Assembly (NCBI RefSeq): GCF_000799075.1
Contig: NZ_JTLI01000001.1
Span: forward strand, 38,364 to 102,363
Length of the DNA: 64,000 bases
DNA from: Cetobacterium sp. ZOR0034
GTDB lineage: Bacteria; Fusobacteriota; Fusobacteriia; Fusobacteriales; Fusobacteriaceae
Reading direction: 5' to 3'
This document shows, piece by piece, positions 16,933-25,910 of this stretch (position 1 is the first letter of the stretch; each line of letters opens with the position of its first letter). Under the pieces are notes generated by a model. The model was not told where the DNA came from, did no database searches, and saw only the letters and a program-made list of their open reading frames with translations. Position numbers and translations under genes: made by a program.

Positions 16933-18273
16933 TTAAACTTTTATTATTTTGAATTTAGCTTCGTATTCCTTTAAAGAGTCAAAGGCAATCTTAGAAAGAG
17001 GGAAAACTCCTGAAAGATTGATGATAGTCATAAGAGCTAAACCTAAATCAGCGAGATTCCACATAAAGATATTTTGTTGAATTCCACCAATAAAAATCAT
17101 GCTAAGTGCAAAAATTTTGAATGTTGTTTGTCCCCACTCTTTTTCAGTTAAAAACCTTACATTCACTTTTCCGTAGAAACAGATTCCTAAAAGTGTAGAG
17201 AAGCAGAAAAGGAAAAGAATAACTGCAACAAAAATCTCACCAAAAACAGAACCTAGATGGTAATTGAAAGATTTTTGTAGAAGTTCCATTCCACCAAGTC
17301 CTTCAATAACTGATGATTTCGTTAGAAGCATTACAAAAGCTGTAGCTGTACATATAACAAAAGTATCAACGAAAACACCTAAACTTTGAATAAGACCTTG
17401 CTGTACAGGGTGAGCAACATCGGCACTAGCGGCAGCACAAGGTGCACTTCCAGTACCTGCTTCATTAGAGAATAATCCTCTTTTTACCCCTTGCATTATA
17501 ACCGCTCCAATTGTTCCTCCAATTCCTTGTCTAATACCGAAAGCTTCAGAGAATATTTGTGATAAAACATTAGGGATAAGTCCGATATTTTTAACTATTA
17601 TAAAAAATACAATTGCAAGATATAGAACAGCCATTATAGGAACAATCTTATCTAAAACTTTTGCAGTTTTATCTGTTTTTCCAAAAATAACAAGAGCTGC
17701 CATTAATGTTAAAACGATAGAAACAACAAATGGATTTAAACTGAAAGCTACATTGAAAGATTCAGTAACAGAGTTTGAAACAACCTGTAATACACCAGCC
17801 CAACAAATAATCCCTGTTATAACAAAAGCGACACCCCATGATTTTTTACCTAAACCATTTTTTAAGAAAAAGCAAGGTCCACCAAAAAATTGTCCATTTT
17901 TGTCTTTTTCTCTAAAAATCATAGCTAAAGTAGTTTCGATAAATGCTGTAGCAGCGCCTAAGAATGCAACAACCCACATCCAAAATATTGCTCCAGCCCC
18001 TCCGATTGAGATAGCACTAACAACACCAGCTAAATTTCCAGCTCCAACTCTAGTAGCTGTACTTATACAGAAAGCTTGGAAAGGTGATAAATTCTCTGAA
18101 TTACTATTTGATTTTGAAGTTAGTAGTTCAACCATATGATTTAAAAAACGTAATTGAACAAAATTTGTTTTAACTGTAAAAAATACTCCTGAAAAAATAA
18201 GCAAAACAACAAGTAGATTCTTTCCCCAAAGGATAGAATTTAAAAAATTAACAACACTTTCTAAAATAGACAT
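16933..18273 (-). CDS. AgcS-family amino acid:cation symporter (tyrosine suggested by its leader)
   Basis: A 446-residue inner-membrane Na+(or H+)-coupled amino acid carrier of the alanine/glycine:cation symporter family. It has about 10-11 hydrophobic segments and the family motifs FCISTATRVGAGNLAGV, GGPCFFLKNGLG, and GLFSNEAGTGSAPCAAA. Most studied members take alanine or glycine. Here the gene is preceded by a leader peptide with five tyrosine codons and an attenuator, which argues for tyrosine as substrate or signal (inference). The start is ATG 18273 with an AGGAGGA site 7 bases before it. It is transcribed alone. Confidence 0.88.
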   Translation of the reverse strand: MSILESVVNFLNSILWGKNLLVVLLIFSGVFFTVKTNFVQLRFLNHMVELLTSKSNSNSENLSPFQAFCISTATRVGAGNLAGVVSAISIGGAGAIFWMWVVAFLGAATAFIETTLAMIFREKDKNGQFFGGPCFFLKNGLGKKSWGVAFVITGIICWAGVLQVVSNSVTESFNVAFSLNPFVVSIVLTLMAALVIFGKTDKTAKVLDKIVPIMAVLYLAIVFFIIVKNIGLIPNVLSQIFSEAFGIRQGIGGTIGAVIMQGVKRGLFSNEAGTGSAPCAAASADVAHPVQQGLIQSLGVFVDTFVICTATAFVMLLTKSSVIEGLGGMELLQKSFNYHLGSVFGEIFVAVILFLFCFSTLLGICFYGKVNVRFLTEKEWGQTTFKIFALSMIFIGGIQQNIFMWNLADLGLALMTIINLSGVFPLSKIAFDSLKEYEAKFKIIKV

Positions 18274-18300
18274 AATAATCTCCTCCTAAAATTTTAATAT

Positions 18301-18335
18301 AAAAAACAAAAAAGCCTGTGGATTTACCACAGGCT
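18301..18335 (-). terminator. Leader terminator (attenuator) upstream of the AgcS gene
   Basis: Minus-strand stem AGCCTGTGG (18335-18327) / CCACAGGCT (18321-18313), loop TAAAT, then TTTTTGTTTTTT. It stands before, not after, the coding region: it lies in the 5' leader 28 bases upstream of the AgcS start, so full transcription needs read-through. Confidence 0.92.
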
Positions 18336-18365
18336 GAAATAAACAGGTCTATGTAACAAATCCAC
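18318..18365 (-). promoter_or_regulatory. Antiterminator pairing in the AgcS leader
   Basis: On the minus-strand RNA, GUGGAUUUGUUACA (18365-18352) can pair over 14 contiguous positions (three G-U) with UGUGGUAAAUCCAC (18331-18318). The second strand contains most of the terminator stem and its whole loop, so antiterminator and terminator exclude each other. Confidence 0.75.
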
Positions 18366-18458
18366 TCACTACTATTAAAGTAACACAAAATGGATTCGTA
18401 TTTTTCATGAAACAAAATACCAATCCTAGGTTAAATAATAGTAGTAATATGCATTTGT
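18356..18458 (-). promoter_or_regulatory. Anti-antiterminator (1:2) pairing in the AgcS leader
   Basis: The Tyr-codon stretch ACTACTATTA (18445-18436) is perfectly complementary to TAATAGTAGT (18377-18368). ACAAAT just before the Tyr codons (18458-18453) pairs with ATTTGT (18361-18356), which is part of the antiterminator strand. Between them is a 12-pair hairpin with one mismatch (18426-18414 with 18404-18392). A ribosome stalled on the Tyr codons would block this pairing and free the antiterminator. Confidence 0.7.
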
Positions 18459-18482
18459 ATTAAAAACTATTTTTTGTTTCAC
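18426..18482 (-). CDS. Tyr-rich leader peptide (18 residues)
   Basis: A short frame GTG...TAG encoding MKQKIVFNTNAYYYYYLT, with five consecutive tyrosine codons (TAT TAC TAC TAT TAT, 18449-18435) near its end. A strong ribosome site GAGGAGG (18494-18488) sits 5 bases before the GTG, and a promoter lies just upstream. No other reason for this small frame is seen. Its place before alternative RNA pairings and a leader terminator matches classical leader peptides of amino-acid operons such as trp, his and phe, where a run of codons for the regulated amino acid senses charged tRNA. The function is inferred from layout, not homology. Confidence 0.8.
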   Translation of the reverse strand: MKQKIVFNTNAYYYYYLT

Positions 18483-18512
18483 TTCTTCCTCCTCAATTAA
18501 TTATTTTGAATC

Positions 18513-18540
18513 ATTATAGCATAAATGAAAAATAATACAA
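18513..18540 (-). promoter_or_regulatory. Promoter of the AgcS leader transcript
   Basis: Minus-strand TTGTAT (18540-18535) and consensus TATAAT (18518-18513), spacing 16. Transcription would start near 18506, about 24 bases before the leader peptide and about 230 before the transporter start. Confidence 0.75.
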
Positions 18541-18592
18541 GAAAAAAATAAAAAAGTATAAATTTTGGAGAGGGAAAAGGGCAAAAAATGTA

Positions 18593-18621
18593 TTGGATAT
18601 ATAAATATAAAATGGTATAAT
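18593..18621 (+). promoter_or_regulatory. Promoter of the DUF445-ruvB block
   Basis: TTGGAT (18593-18598) and TATAAT (18616-18621), spacing 17, 45 bases before the first gene. It is divergent from the AgcS leader promoter. The 393-bp gap 18274-18666 is filled by the AgcS leader and these two promoters. Confidence 0.7.
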
Positions 18622-18666
18622 AAATAATAATTTATAAAACTGATAAGGAATTGAAAAGGTGAGGAA

Positions 18667-19269
18667 ATGTTAGTAAAAGCGGTACTTTTAATTGTTATTG
18701 GATCTATGATTGGATGGATTACAAACTATATTGCGATAAAAATGTTATTTAGACCATATAAAGAAATAAATTTAGGAATTTTTAAAATTCAAGGTCTGAT
18801 TCCTAAAAGAAGACATGAGATAGGTGTAAGCTTAGCGGATACTATTCAAAATGAATTGATTTCAATGGCGGATATAACAGAAAGATTGAGTAATGCAAAT
18901 ATAGAAGTTCAAATGGAAAAAGTTATAGATGATATTTTAGAAAGAAAACTTGCAACAGAGATAACAACAAAATTCCCTATGTTAGCTATGTTTTTAAATG
19001 AATCAACTTTAAATAAAATAAAAGAGATAATAAAAAATTCTATTATGGAAAATAAAGATCAAATAATAGGAATGTTATTTGAAACTTTAGAAAAAAATGT
19101 AGATTTTAAAGAGATTATAGTTGAAAAAGTTGACGCATTCTCATTAGAAGAGTTAGAAAGAATAACATTCTCTTTAGCTAAAAAAGAGTTGAAACATATA
19201 GAAATAGTTGGAGCAATTTTAGGTGGACTTATAGGGGTTGCACAATTTGTTATAACAGTGTTTATTTAA
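18667..19269 (+). CDS. DUF445-family membrane protein
   Basis: A 200-residue protein beginning with a membrane segment (about 4-22) followed by GWITNYIAIKMLFRPY, the DUF445 signature, and ending with a second membrane segment (about 180-200, GAILGGLIGVAQF). The middle is a charged helical region. Characterised relatives such as YheB are about twice as long, so this is the short form. The function is not known. It opens a long plus-strand gene block and ruvB follows 9 bases later. Confidence 0.8.
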   Translation: MLVKAVLLIVIGSMIGWITNYIAIKMLFRPYKEINLGIFKIQGLIPKRRHEIGVSLADTIQNELISMADITERLSNANIEVQMEKVIDDILERKLATEITTKFPMLAMFLNESTLNKIKEIIKNSIMENKDQIIGMLFETLEKNVDFKEIIVEKVDAFSLEELERITFSLAKKELKHIEIVGAILGGLIGVAQFVITVFI

Positions 19270-19278
19270 GGAGAAAAA

Positions 19279-20268
19279 ATGGATAGAGTAGTTTCTAATG
19301 AAGAGTTAGATCATGAAGGTGAAGTTCAAAAGAGTTTAAGACCAAAACGTTTAATTGAATATATTGGTCAAGAATCTTTAAAGGAAAAAATGGAAATTTT
19401 TATAGAAGCAGCTAAAAGAAGAGGTGGATGTATAGATCACGTTCTTTTATATGGACCTCCTGGGCTTGGAAAAACGACATTAGCTGGAGTAATTGCAACC
19501 GAAATGGGAGTTAACTTAAAAATAACTTCAGGACCAATACTTGATAAAGCAGGGGATTTAGCAGCTATTTTAACATCTTTAGAAGAGAATGATATTTTAT
19601 TTATAGATGAAATTCATAGATTGAATACATCGGTTGAAGAGATATTATATCCAGCTATGGAGGATGGAGAGTTGGATATAATAATAGGAAAAGGTCCTTC
19701 AGCAAGATCTATAAGAATAGAGCTGCCACCATTTACGCTTATAGGAGCAACAACAAGAGCTGGTCTTTTAAGTTCTCCGCTGAGAGATAGATTTGGAGTA
19801 GTTCATAGAATGGATTACTACAAAGAAGAGGAGCTTCAAGGAATTGTAAAAAGAGGTGGAGCTCTTTTAGGAGTGAAAGTCGAAGAGGATGGTGCAAAGG
19901 AGATTGCTTTAAGAAGCAGAGGAACTCCAAGAATAGCAAATAGACTTTTAAAAAGAGTAAGGGATTATTGTGAAATAAAAGGAAATGGTGTTGTAGATTT
20001 TAATAGTACTGTTAAAGCATTGAATATTTTAGGCGTTGATAAACAAGGATTAGATGAGCTCGATAGAGATATAATAAAATCTATAATTGAAAATTATGGT
20101 GGTGGTCCTGTAGGAATTGAAACCCTAGCTTTAATGTTAGGAGAAGACAGAAGGACAATTGAAGAGGTTTATGAGCCTTACTTAGTTAAAATTGGTTATA
20201 TAAAAAGAACTAGTCGTGGTAGAATGGTTACAGAGAAAGCTTATAATCATTTTGAGATAAAGGAGTAA
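19279..20268 (+). CDS. ruvB: Holliday junction branch-migration helicase subunit RuvB
   Basis: The AAA+ motor that drives Holliday junction migration with RuvA during recombination repair. The 329-residue protein has the Walker [10 protein letters not shown], Walker B FIDEIHR, sensor [18 protein letters not shown] and the C-terminal winged-helix region with GPVGIETLA and a closing RGR. It is full length. RuvA and RuvC are not in this window. The stop codon overlaps the first possible ATG of the next gene (TAATG), showing tight coupling. Confidence 0.97.
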   Translation: MDRVVSNEELDHEGEVQKSLRPKRLIEYIGQESLKEKMEIFIEAAKRRGGCIDHVLLYGPPGLGKTTLAGVIATEMGVNLKITSGPILDKAGDLAAILTSLEENDILFIDEIHRLNTSVEEILYPAMEDGELDIIIGKGPSARSIRIELPPFTLIGATTRAGLLSSPLRDRFGVVHRMDYYKEEELQGIVKRGGALLGVKVEEDGAKEIALRSRGTPRIANRLLKRVRDYCEIKGNGVVDFNSTVKALNILGVDKQGLDELDRDIIKSIIENYGGGPVGIETLALMLGEDRRTIEEVYEPYLVKIGYIKRTSRGRMVTEKAYNHFEIKE

Positions 20269-20273
20269 TGAGG

Positions 20274-20699
20274 ATGAAAATAAGTACAAAGGTTAGATAT
20301 GGTGTAAAAGCATTAGTATATATTGCAGAGGCTTCTCAAAAAGGAAATTTAGCTCGTATAAAAGAGATTTCTGAATCAGAAGATATTTCGGTTCAATATT
20401 TAGAGCAGATTTTATTTAAATTGAAAAATGAGAATATAATTCAAGGGAAAAGGGGACCAAATGGAGGATATAAACTTTCTATGGAACCAGAAGATATAAC
20501 TTTACACGAACTTTATAAAATTTTAGATGAGGAAGTTAAGGTTATTGATTGTAATGAAAATAATAAAAGTAAAAATTGTTCTTGTATAGATGATGAATGT
20601 TCAACGTCTTGTATTTGGAGTAAGCTAGATATAGCTATGACAAAAATTTTAGAAGGAACAACTTTAGCAGAGCTGATAAAAAATAAGGATATGATATAG
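20274..20699 (+). CDS. Rrf2-family transcriptional regulator with Cys cluster
   Basis: A 141-residue winged-helix regulator. The N-terminus MKISTKVRYGVKALVYIAE and the segment VQYLEQILFKLKNENIIQGKRGPNGGY are typical of Rrf2/IscR. Cysteines near residues 84-106 (C-x9-C-x-C-x5-C-x4-C within DCNENNKSKNCSCIDD and the following residues) fit an Fe-S cluster site like that of IscR. Start ATG 20274 is preferred over ATG 20268 because AAGGAG is 8 bases from it. No isc/suf gene is adjacent, so the regulon is unknown. Confidence 0.87.
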   Translation: MKISTKVRYGVKALVYIAEASQKGNLARIKEISESEDISVQYLEQILFKLKNENIIQGKRGPNGGYKLSMEPEDITLHELYKILDEEVKVIDCNENNKSKNCSCIDDECSTSCIWSKLDIAMTKILEGTTLAELIKNKDMI

Positions 20700-20708
20700 G
20701 AGTTTATA

Positions 20709-21419
20709 ATGATAAGTGTTATAATATCTAATGAAAATATAGCAAACGAAATAATAGAAATTGTTGATAAAAATGATATTAATCATCTAAAAAATGCATT
20801 TAGAATAAAAATAGGTGAGGTAATAAGAGCCGTAGATGGTGAGTATGAGTATATCTGTGAGGTTTTATCAATTGAAAAGAAAGTTATCGAAGCAAAAATT
20901 ATAGAGAAAAATGAGGACAGATTCTCATCTGCAGTAGAGATAGATGCAGCAATAGGTATTTTGAAAAATGACAAAATGGATTTAACGATTCAAAAGTTAA
21001 CAGAGATTGGAGTAACTAGAATAATACCGCTTTTAACAAAAAGAGGTGTAGCTAAAATAACAGAAAAAAAAGATAAGTGGGACTTAATTGTAAAAGAAGC
21101 GACAAAGCAGTGCCAAGCAGTAAAGTTAGTAGAGATTCAAGAACCTAAAAAATTATCAGAGTTGAATATAGATAGTTATGATTTAGCTGTTGTTCCTTAT
21201 GAGTGTGAAGAGGAGAACTCTTTAAGGAATATATTGAATAAAATTGAAAATAAACCTAAAAAGGTTTTATATATAGTTGGTCCAGAGGGGGGATTTGAAA
21301 AAGAGGAGATTGAGTTTTTAAAAGAAAAGGGTGTTACACCTGTGTCTCTGGGGAAGAGAATATTAAGAGCTGAGACTGCCTCAATTATAGTAGGAGGAAT
21401 ATTAGTAAATGAGTATTGA
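20709..21419 (+). CDS. rsmE: 16S rRNA (uracil-1498-N3)-methyltransferase
   Basis: Methylates N3 of U1498 in 16S rRNA using SAM. The 236-residue SPOUT enzyme has an N-terminal PUA-like part, the DLTIQKLTEIGVTRIIPLLTKR-type segment near 95, and the knot motifs VGPEGGF near 195 and SLGKRILRAETASI near the end. Length is usual. Its last 11 bases overlap the start of mtaB. Confidence 0.92.
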   Translation: MISVIISNENIANEIIEIVDKNDINHLKNAFRIKIGEVIRAVDGEYEYICEVLSIEKKVIEAKIIEKNEDRFSSAVEIDAAIGILKNDKMDLTIQKLTEIGVTRIIPLLTKRGVAKITEKKDKWDLIVKEATKQCQAVKLVEIQEPKKLSELNIDSYDLAVVPYECEEENSLRNILNKIENKPKKVLYIVGPEGGFEKEEIEFLKEKGVTPVSLGKRILRAETASIIVGGILVNEY

Positions 21420-22728
21420 TACAAAAAAAGTTGCATTTTACACATTAGGATGTAAAGTTAACCAATATGAAAGCGAAAGTATAAAAAATCAGTTAATGAA
21501 AGTAGGGTATGAAGAGGAAGAGTTTGAAAATAAATCGGATATTTATATCGTAAACTCTTGTACAGTAACTAGTGTAGCTGATAAAAAGACAAGAAATGTT
21601 TTAAGAAGAGCAAAGAAAATGAATCCGGATTCTATTGTAATAGTAACAGGATGCTATGCTCAAACAAATTCAAAAGAGTTATTAGAAATCGAAGAGATAG
21701 ATTTTGTTGTAGGAAATAGTAATAAAAGTGGTCTTGTAGATTTTATTCAAGATATCGAGAACAAAAAATCAAAAGTTTTAACAGAGAATATATTTGAAGA
21801 AAGAAAATATGAAGAGTATGAATTTGCGACGTTAAGAGAGATGTCTAGAGCGTACATAAAAATTCAAGATGGATGTAATAATTTCTGTTCTTATTGTAAA
21901 ATACCTTTTGGAAGAGGAAAGAGTAGATCTCGTTCTTTAGAAAGCATATGCAAAGAGATTGAAGTTTTAACAAAAGAAGGATTTAAAGAGTTTATAATAA
22001 TAGGTATTAATTTAGGTGCTTATGGAGAAGATTTAGATTCAGATGTAAATTTAGAAACTTTATTAGAAACAGTAGTAAAGCAAGAGGGTGTTGAAAGAGT
22101 TAGAATAGGGTCGATGTATCCGGATAAAATCTCTGATAGATTTATAGAGATAATGAGAGAGAATAAAAAATTGATGCCACATCTACATATATCTCTACAA
22201 TCTTGTGATGATACAGTTTTAGAGAGAATGAGAAGAAATTATGGTGCAGATCTTATTCAAGAGAGATTACTTAAATTAAGAGAGAATGTTGAGAATATGG
22301 AATATACAGCTGATGTTATTGTTGGATTCCCAGGTGAAACAGATCAAATGTTTAACAATACTTATGAAGTAATTAAAAGTATAGGATTCTCAGATTTACA
22401 TGTTTTCCAATACTCAGATAGAGAAAAAACTTTAGCAAATACATTCACTGATAAAATAGATGGAAATGTAAAGAAAAAAAGAGCAGAGATTTTGGAAACT
22501 TTAAGAAAAGAGATGTCTAAAGAGAGAAGAGAAAAGTACTTAGGACAGGAATTAGAAGTTTTAGTAGAAGAGATAAAAGATGATGGATGTTCATATGGAT
22601 ATAGCCAAAATTATTTGAGAGTGAAAACGTCAAATGCAACATCAAATGTAAATGAATTAGTAAAAGTAGAGATTTCAAATTTAGAAAAGGAGTTACTAAT
22701 CGCAGATGAGAAGGGAAAAAGGGCTTAA
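21409..22728 (+). CDS. mtaB: tRNA t6A37 methylthiotransferase MtaB
   Basis: A radical-SAM enzyme that converts t6A37 to ms2t6A in ANN-reading tRNAs. The 439-residue protein has the N-terminal MTTase domain with three cysteines (GCKVNQYES, SCTVTS, GCYAQ), the radical-SAM CNNFCSYC motif near 161-168 followed by FGRGKSRSR, and a C-terminal TRAM-like region. These features separate it from MiaB, which acts on i6A. Its substrate modification needs TsaC, encoded at 62.7 kb. It overlaps rsmE by 11 bases and the next gene by 23. Confidence 0.93.
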   Translation: MSIDTKKVAFYTLGCKVNQYESESIKNQLMKVGYEEEEFENKSDIYIVNSCTVTSVADKKTRNVLRRAKKMNPDSIVIVTGCYAQTNSKELLEIEEIDFVVGNSNKSGLVDFIQDIENKKSKVLTENIFEERKYEEYEFATLREMSRAYIKIQDGCNNFCSYCKIPFGRGKSRSRSLESICKEIEVLTKEGFKEFIIIGINLGAYGEDLDSDVNLETLLETVVKQEGVERVRIGSMYPDKISDRFIEIMRENKKLMPHLHISLQSCDDTVLERMRRNYGADLIQERLLKLRENVENMEYTADVIVGFPGETDQMFNNTYEVIKSIGFSDLHVFQYSDREKTLANTFTDKIDGNVKKKRAEILETLRKEMSKERREKYLGQELEVLVEEIKDDGCSYGYSQNYLRVKTSNATSNVNELVKVEISNLEKELLIADEKGKRA

Positions 22729-23707
22729 TAGACAAAAGAAAAAAACAAAAACAGGAAAAACACTAGGAGGGCTTTTATTAGCCCTTATAGTGATTGGTAT
22801 GTTAGGAGCATTTTTGACATATAATTTAAATAGAAGTGGAAAAAATTTAGAGGACTGGGATAGATATGCAATCATAGGAAAAAATAATATAATTGTTGTC
22901 TATGAGGATAAATTAGCAGTTAAAATACCATTTGACGTACAAATAGATAAAGAGACAACAATAAAAAAACTGGTGGACTCTAAGAATTATAAAATGGTAA
23001 TAGATTCTATAAATAATTTTTTGCCTGAAAAAGTTGAAAACTATAAGGTTGTAAGATATAGTGAGGTAGCTTTAAATGTAAAAAACGCTAGAAATATTCC
23101 TGAGATGGTAATAGATAATAAAAAGTATATTTTAACATCAGGAACACAATCTTTATTTGCTGATTTATATGGTGGAAATTTAAAAGGTTCTACAAATTTA
23201 GTTGTAGATATATTAAATGCAAATGGTGTTGGTGGGTATGCTAGAAAAACAGGTGAGAATTTAAAAAATAAACTATCTCTAACATATACTGCAGCAAACT
23301 ATGAAAAAAACACAGAGTATAGTCTAATTGAAATTAATGAAATCAGTAAAGAGAATATTGAAAATGTTTTGGCGAATATAAATGAAAAATATTTCAAGAT
23401 TAAAGAGGATACAGGAATGCCAACTTTAGCAAGTGTTGTTCTAGTTCTTGGTAGAGAGAAAGATATAGATTTTAAAATAGATATCAAAGGAACTTCGGCA
23501 GAAGCTAAGTCAGCGCTGAAAGATTTAGAAGCTTCGGGATATAAAAATCTTTCATTGAAAGAAGAAACTAAAAGCTTAGATAAATCAGTTATTGAATACA
23601 ATAAAGAGGATTATTATACAGCACTAAAAATTGCAAAAAGATTAAACATAACAAATATGTTAGAGAATAATGCTTTAAATAATAGAATAAATATTTTAAT
23701 AGACTAA
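22706..23707 (+). CDS. LytR C-terminal-domain membrane protein
   Basis: A 333-residue protein with a basic N-terminus (RQKKKTKTGK), one membrane segment (about 19-40) and an extracytoplasmic remainder. Residues about 160-195 (VDILNANGVGGYARKTGENL) match the LytR_C fold found in envelope proteins; a weaker second copy may lie near 255-320. The catalytic LytR-CpsA-Psr domain is absent. It sits just before mreD-like and mrdA genes, so a role in cell-wall elongation is plausible. The start within mtaB has only a distant GGAG site, so the true start is less certain. Confidence 0.7.
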   Translation: MRREKGLNRQKKKTKTGKTLGGLLLALIVIGMLGAFLTYNLNRSGKNLEDWDRYAIIGKNNIIVVYEDKLAVKIPFDVQIDKETTIKKLVDSKNYKMVIDSINNFLPEKVENYKVVRYSEVALNVKNARNIPEMVIDNKKYILTSGTQSLFADLYGGNLKGSTNLVVDILNANGVGGYARKTGENLKNKLSLTYTAANYEKNTEYSLIEINEISKENIENVLANINEKYFKIKEDTGMPTLASVVLVLGREKDIDFKIDIKGTSAEAKSALKDLEASGYKNLSLKEETKSLDKSVIEYNKEDYYTALKIAKRLNITNMLENNALNNRINILID

Positions 23708-23726
23708 GGAATCATAAGGAGTGAAA

Positions 23727-24122
23727 ATGCTAGATTTTATCTCAATTTTATTTATTTTTATATTGGATAACATTCCTCAAACAACATCGAAAGGTTTTTT
23801 AATAATGCCTTATTTGGCTTATTTATCGTATAGAAAAGATAAAAAAATAGCATTTTTATTTCCCGTGTTAGCAGTTATATTAGCTCTACATTCAAGAGAG
23901 CCTGCATATGCATTTTTATTTGTAGGATTGAATATAGTTTTTTATCACCTATACTTTATAAATTTTGATTATAACATAGGAAACGTCTATGTACTTTCTC
24001 TTTTACAGATTGTAACTTGGAAATTTTATGTGGATATACCTTTTGTTGTAGTTGATATACTGTTTCTTTCGATATTTTATTTTATAATTAATTTGTTATA
24101 TATGAGGAGAGCAACTAAGTGA
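23727..24122 (+). CDS. MreD-like rod-shape membrane protein
   Basis: A 131-residue, highly hydrophobic protein with four or five membrane segments. Similarity to MreD is inferred from size, topology and position directly before mrdA; sequence motifs are weak. ATG 23727 is chosen because AAGGAG is 5 bases before it, whereas GTG 23721 overlaps that site. Its stop overlaps the mrdA start in GTGA, showing coupling. It probably helps organise the elongasome with PBP2. Confidence 0.6.
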   Translation: MLDFISILFIFILDNIPQTTSKGFLIMPYLAYLSYRKDKKIAFLFPVLAVILALHSREPAYAFLFVGLNIVFYHLYFINFDYNIGNVYVLSLLQIVTWKFYVDIPFVVVDILFLSIFYFIINLLYMRRATK

Positions 24123-25909
24123 AAAAAGATCTTGGAATAAAGTTAGGGAAAAGCTTTGAATTTAGAGGAGAAATATATAAGGTGTTCGTATTTCTAGTTT
24201 TTGTTTTACTAGGAAGTAGAATGGCGTATTTACAAATTATAAAAAAAGATAAGTACAACTATTTAGCTCAAAAAAATAGAGTTAAATTAAGAAAAATTGA
24301 CGCTGAAAGAGGAAACATATATGATTCAAATGGAGAACTTGTTGTAACAAATACTTTAGGGTATAGATTGGTATACTTAAACCAAAGAACTGTAAATGAA
24401 GAGCAATTAAAAGAGATGGCTGAAGCTACAGGGTATGCTCCAGAGTATTTACAAAGAAGAATAAAATATGGAGAGATTGTTCCGTACACAAAAGAAAATA
24501 TTTTGATCGATGATTTGGATTTACAGTTAGCTCATAAGTTAATGGAAAAAATCGGAGACTATCCATATTTAGAAGTTCAAAGTTATTCTAAGAGAAAATA
24601 TATATATGACTCATTAGCAGCACATACAATTGGGTATGTAAAAAAAATTACAGAAAAAGAGTATGAAACACTTAAAGAACAAGGATATTCGCCACGGGAT
24701 ATCGTAGGGAAAACAGGGATTGAAAAAGTTTATGATTTACAAATGAAAGGAAAACCAGGATACGATTATATCGAGGTAAATGCTTTAAATAGAGCCCAAA
24801 AGATAGAAAAAAGTAAAGATCCAACACCAGGATATAATCTACATCTATCTTTAGATATGAGACTACAAGAGTATATGGAAAAAATATTTGAAGAGGAAAA
24901 TCTATCAGGATCTATAATAGCGTTAGAGGCTCAGACAGGAAAAGTTCTTACTATGGTAAGCTATCCAACTTACTCTTTAACAACATTTAGCTCTAAAATT
25001 TCTCAAGAGGAATGGGATGAGATAACAAATGATTCGAGAAAACCTTTAACAAATAAAAGTATTTCAGGAGAATATCCACCAGGATCTGTTTTTAAACCGT
25101 TCTCAGCTTTTGCATTTTTTAACAATGGACTAGACCCTAAAACTAAAATCTATGACAATGGAGTTTATAGTATTGGAAAGTGGAGCTGGAGAGCTTGGAA
25201 AAAAGGTGGACATGGAACAGTTGACTTTGATAAATCGATAGTTGAATCAGTTAATCCATATTATTATAGATATGCAGATCAGTTTGGACATGAACCTATA
25301 ATTGAAGTTGCAGGTAGCTTTGGTTATGGAAAACTTTCACAGATAGATGTTTTTGGTGAAAGATCAGGAATACTTCCAAGTGAAAAATGGAAAAGATCTA
25401 GATTTAAACAATCGTGGTTTAAAGGGGATACTATAATTTTATCTATAGGTCAAGGATACTTATTAGCAACACCTATGCAGGTAGCTGTATCGTATATGGG
25501 ACTTGCAAATCGTGGAAAAGCATATGTTCCTCATGTTGTAGATTACATGGAAAATGGAAAAGAGAAGATAGATATAAAACCAAAGGTTTTATATGAAACA
25601 AACTATCCTAGTTGGTATTATGATGCTTTAAATCAAGCTTTGATAAACACTGTCGAAAAAAATAATGGTACAACAAAAGCATTAAGAACAAAAGGATTAG
25701 TTGTAGGAGCAAAAAGTGGATCAGCACAAAACTCAAGATTTGATGAAACACATGCTCTTGTTGCAGGATATTTCCCAGCAGATAAACAACCTGAAATAGT
25801 TTTTACTGTTCTTTTAGAAGGAGCAGGAGGAGGAGGAAGTGTTGCTGGAGGAGTTGCTAAAAAATTTGTAGATAAATATTTGGAATATTACAATGAGGAG
25901 ATAAAATAA
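24119..25909 (+). CDS. mrdA: Penicillin-binding protein 2
   Basis: The transpeptidase that cross-links peptidoglycan during side-wall growth. The 596-residue protein has a membrane anchor (about 22-42), the dimerisation segment with DAERGNIYDSNG near 60, and a transpeptidase domain: GSVFKP with active Ser323, SVN near 377 and the KSG motif at 532-534. Length is close to the usual 600-650. The start is GTG 24119, overlapping the previous stop, with a GAGGAG site 9 bases away. rodA is not next to it. rnj follows after one base. Confidence 0.93.
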   Translation: MKKDLGIKLGKSFEFRGEIYKVFVFLVFVLLGSRMAYLQIIKKDKYNYLAQKNRVKLRKIDAERGNIYDSNGELVVTNTLGYRLVYLNQRTVNEEQLKEMAEATGYAPEYLQRRIKYGEIVPYTKENILIDDLDLQLAHKLMEKIGDYPYLEVQSYSKRKYIYDSLAAHTIGYVKKITEKEYETLKEQGYSPRDIVGKTGIEKVYDLQMKGKPGYDYIEVNALNRAQKIEKSKDPTPGYNLHLSLDMRLQEYMEKIFEEENLSGSIIALEAQTGKVLTMVSYPTYSLTTFSSKISQEEWDEITNDSRKPLTNKSISGEYPPGSVFKPFSAFAFFNNGLDPKTKIYDNGVYSIGKWSWRAWKKGGHGTVDFDKSIVESVNPYYYRYADQFGHEPIIEVAGSFGYGKLSQIDVFGERSGILPSEKWKRSRFKQSWFKGDTIILSIGQGYLLATPMQVAVSYMGLANRGKAYVPHVVDYMENGKEKIDIKPKVLYETNYPSWYYDALNQALINTVEKNNGTTKALRTKGLVVGAKSGSAQNSRFDETHALVAGYFPADKQPEIVFTVLLEGAGGGGSVAGGVAKKFVDKYLEYYNEEIK

Positions 25910-25910
25910 A

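Noticed and set aside
18301..18506. T-box or metabolite riboswitch in the AgcS leader
   Set aside because: No T-box GGGUGG-type motif or known aptamer core is visible, while a translated Tyr-rich frame with matching pairings is.
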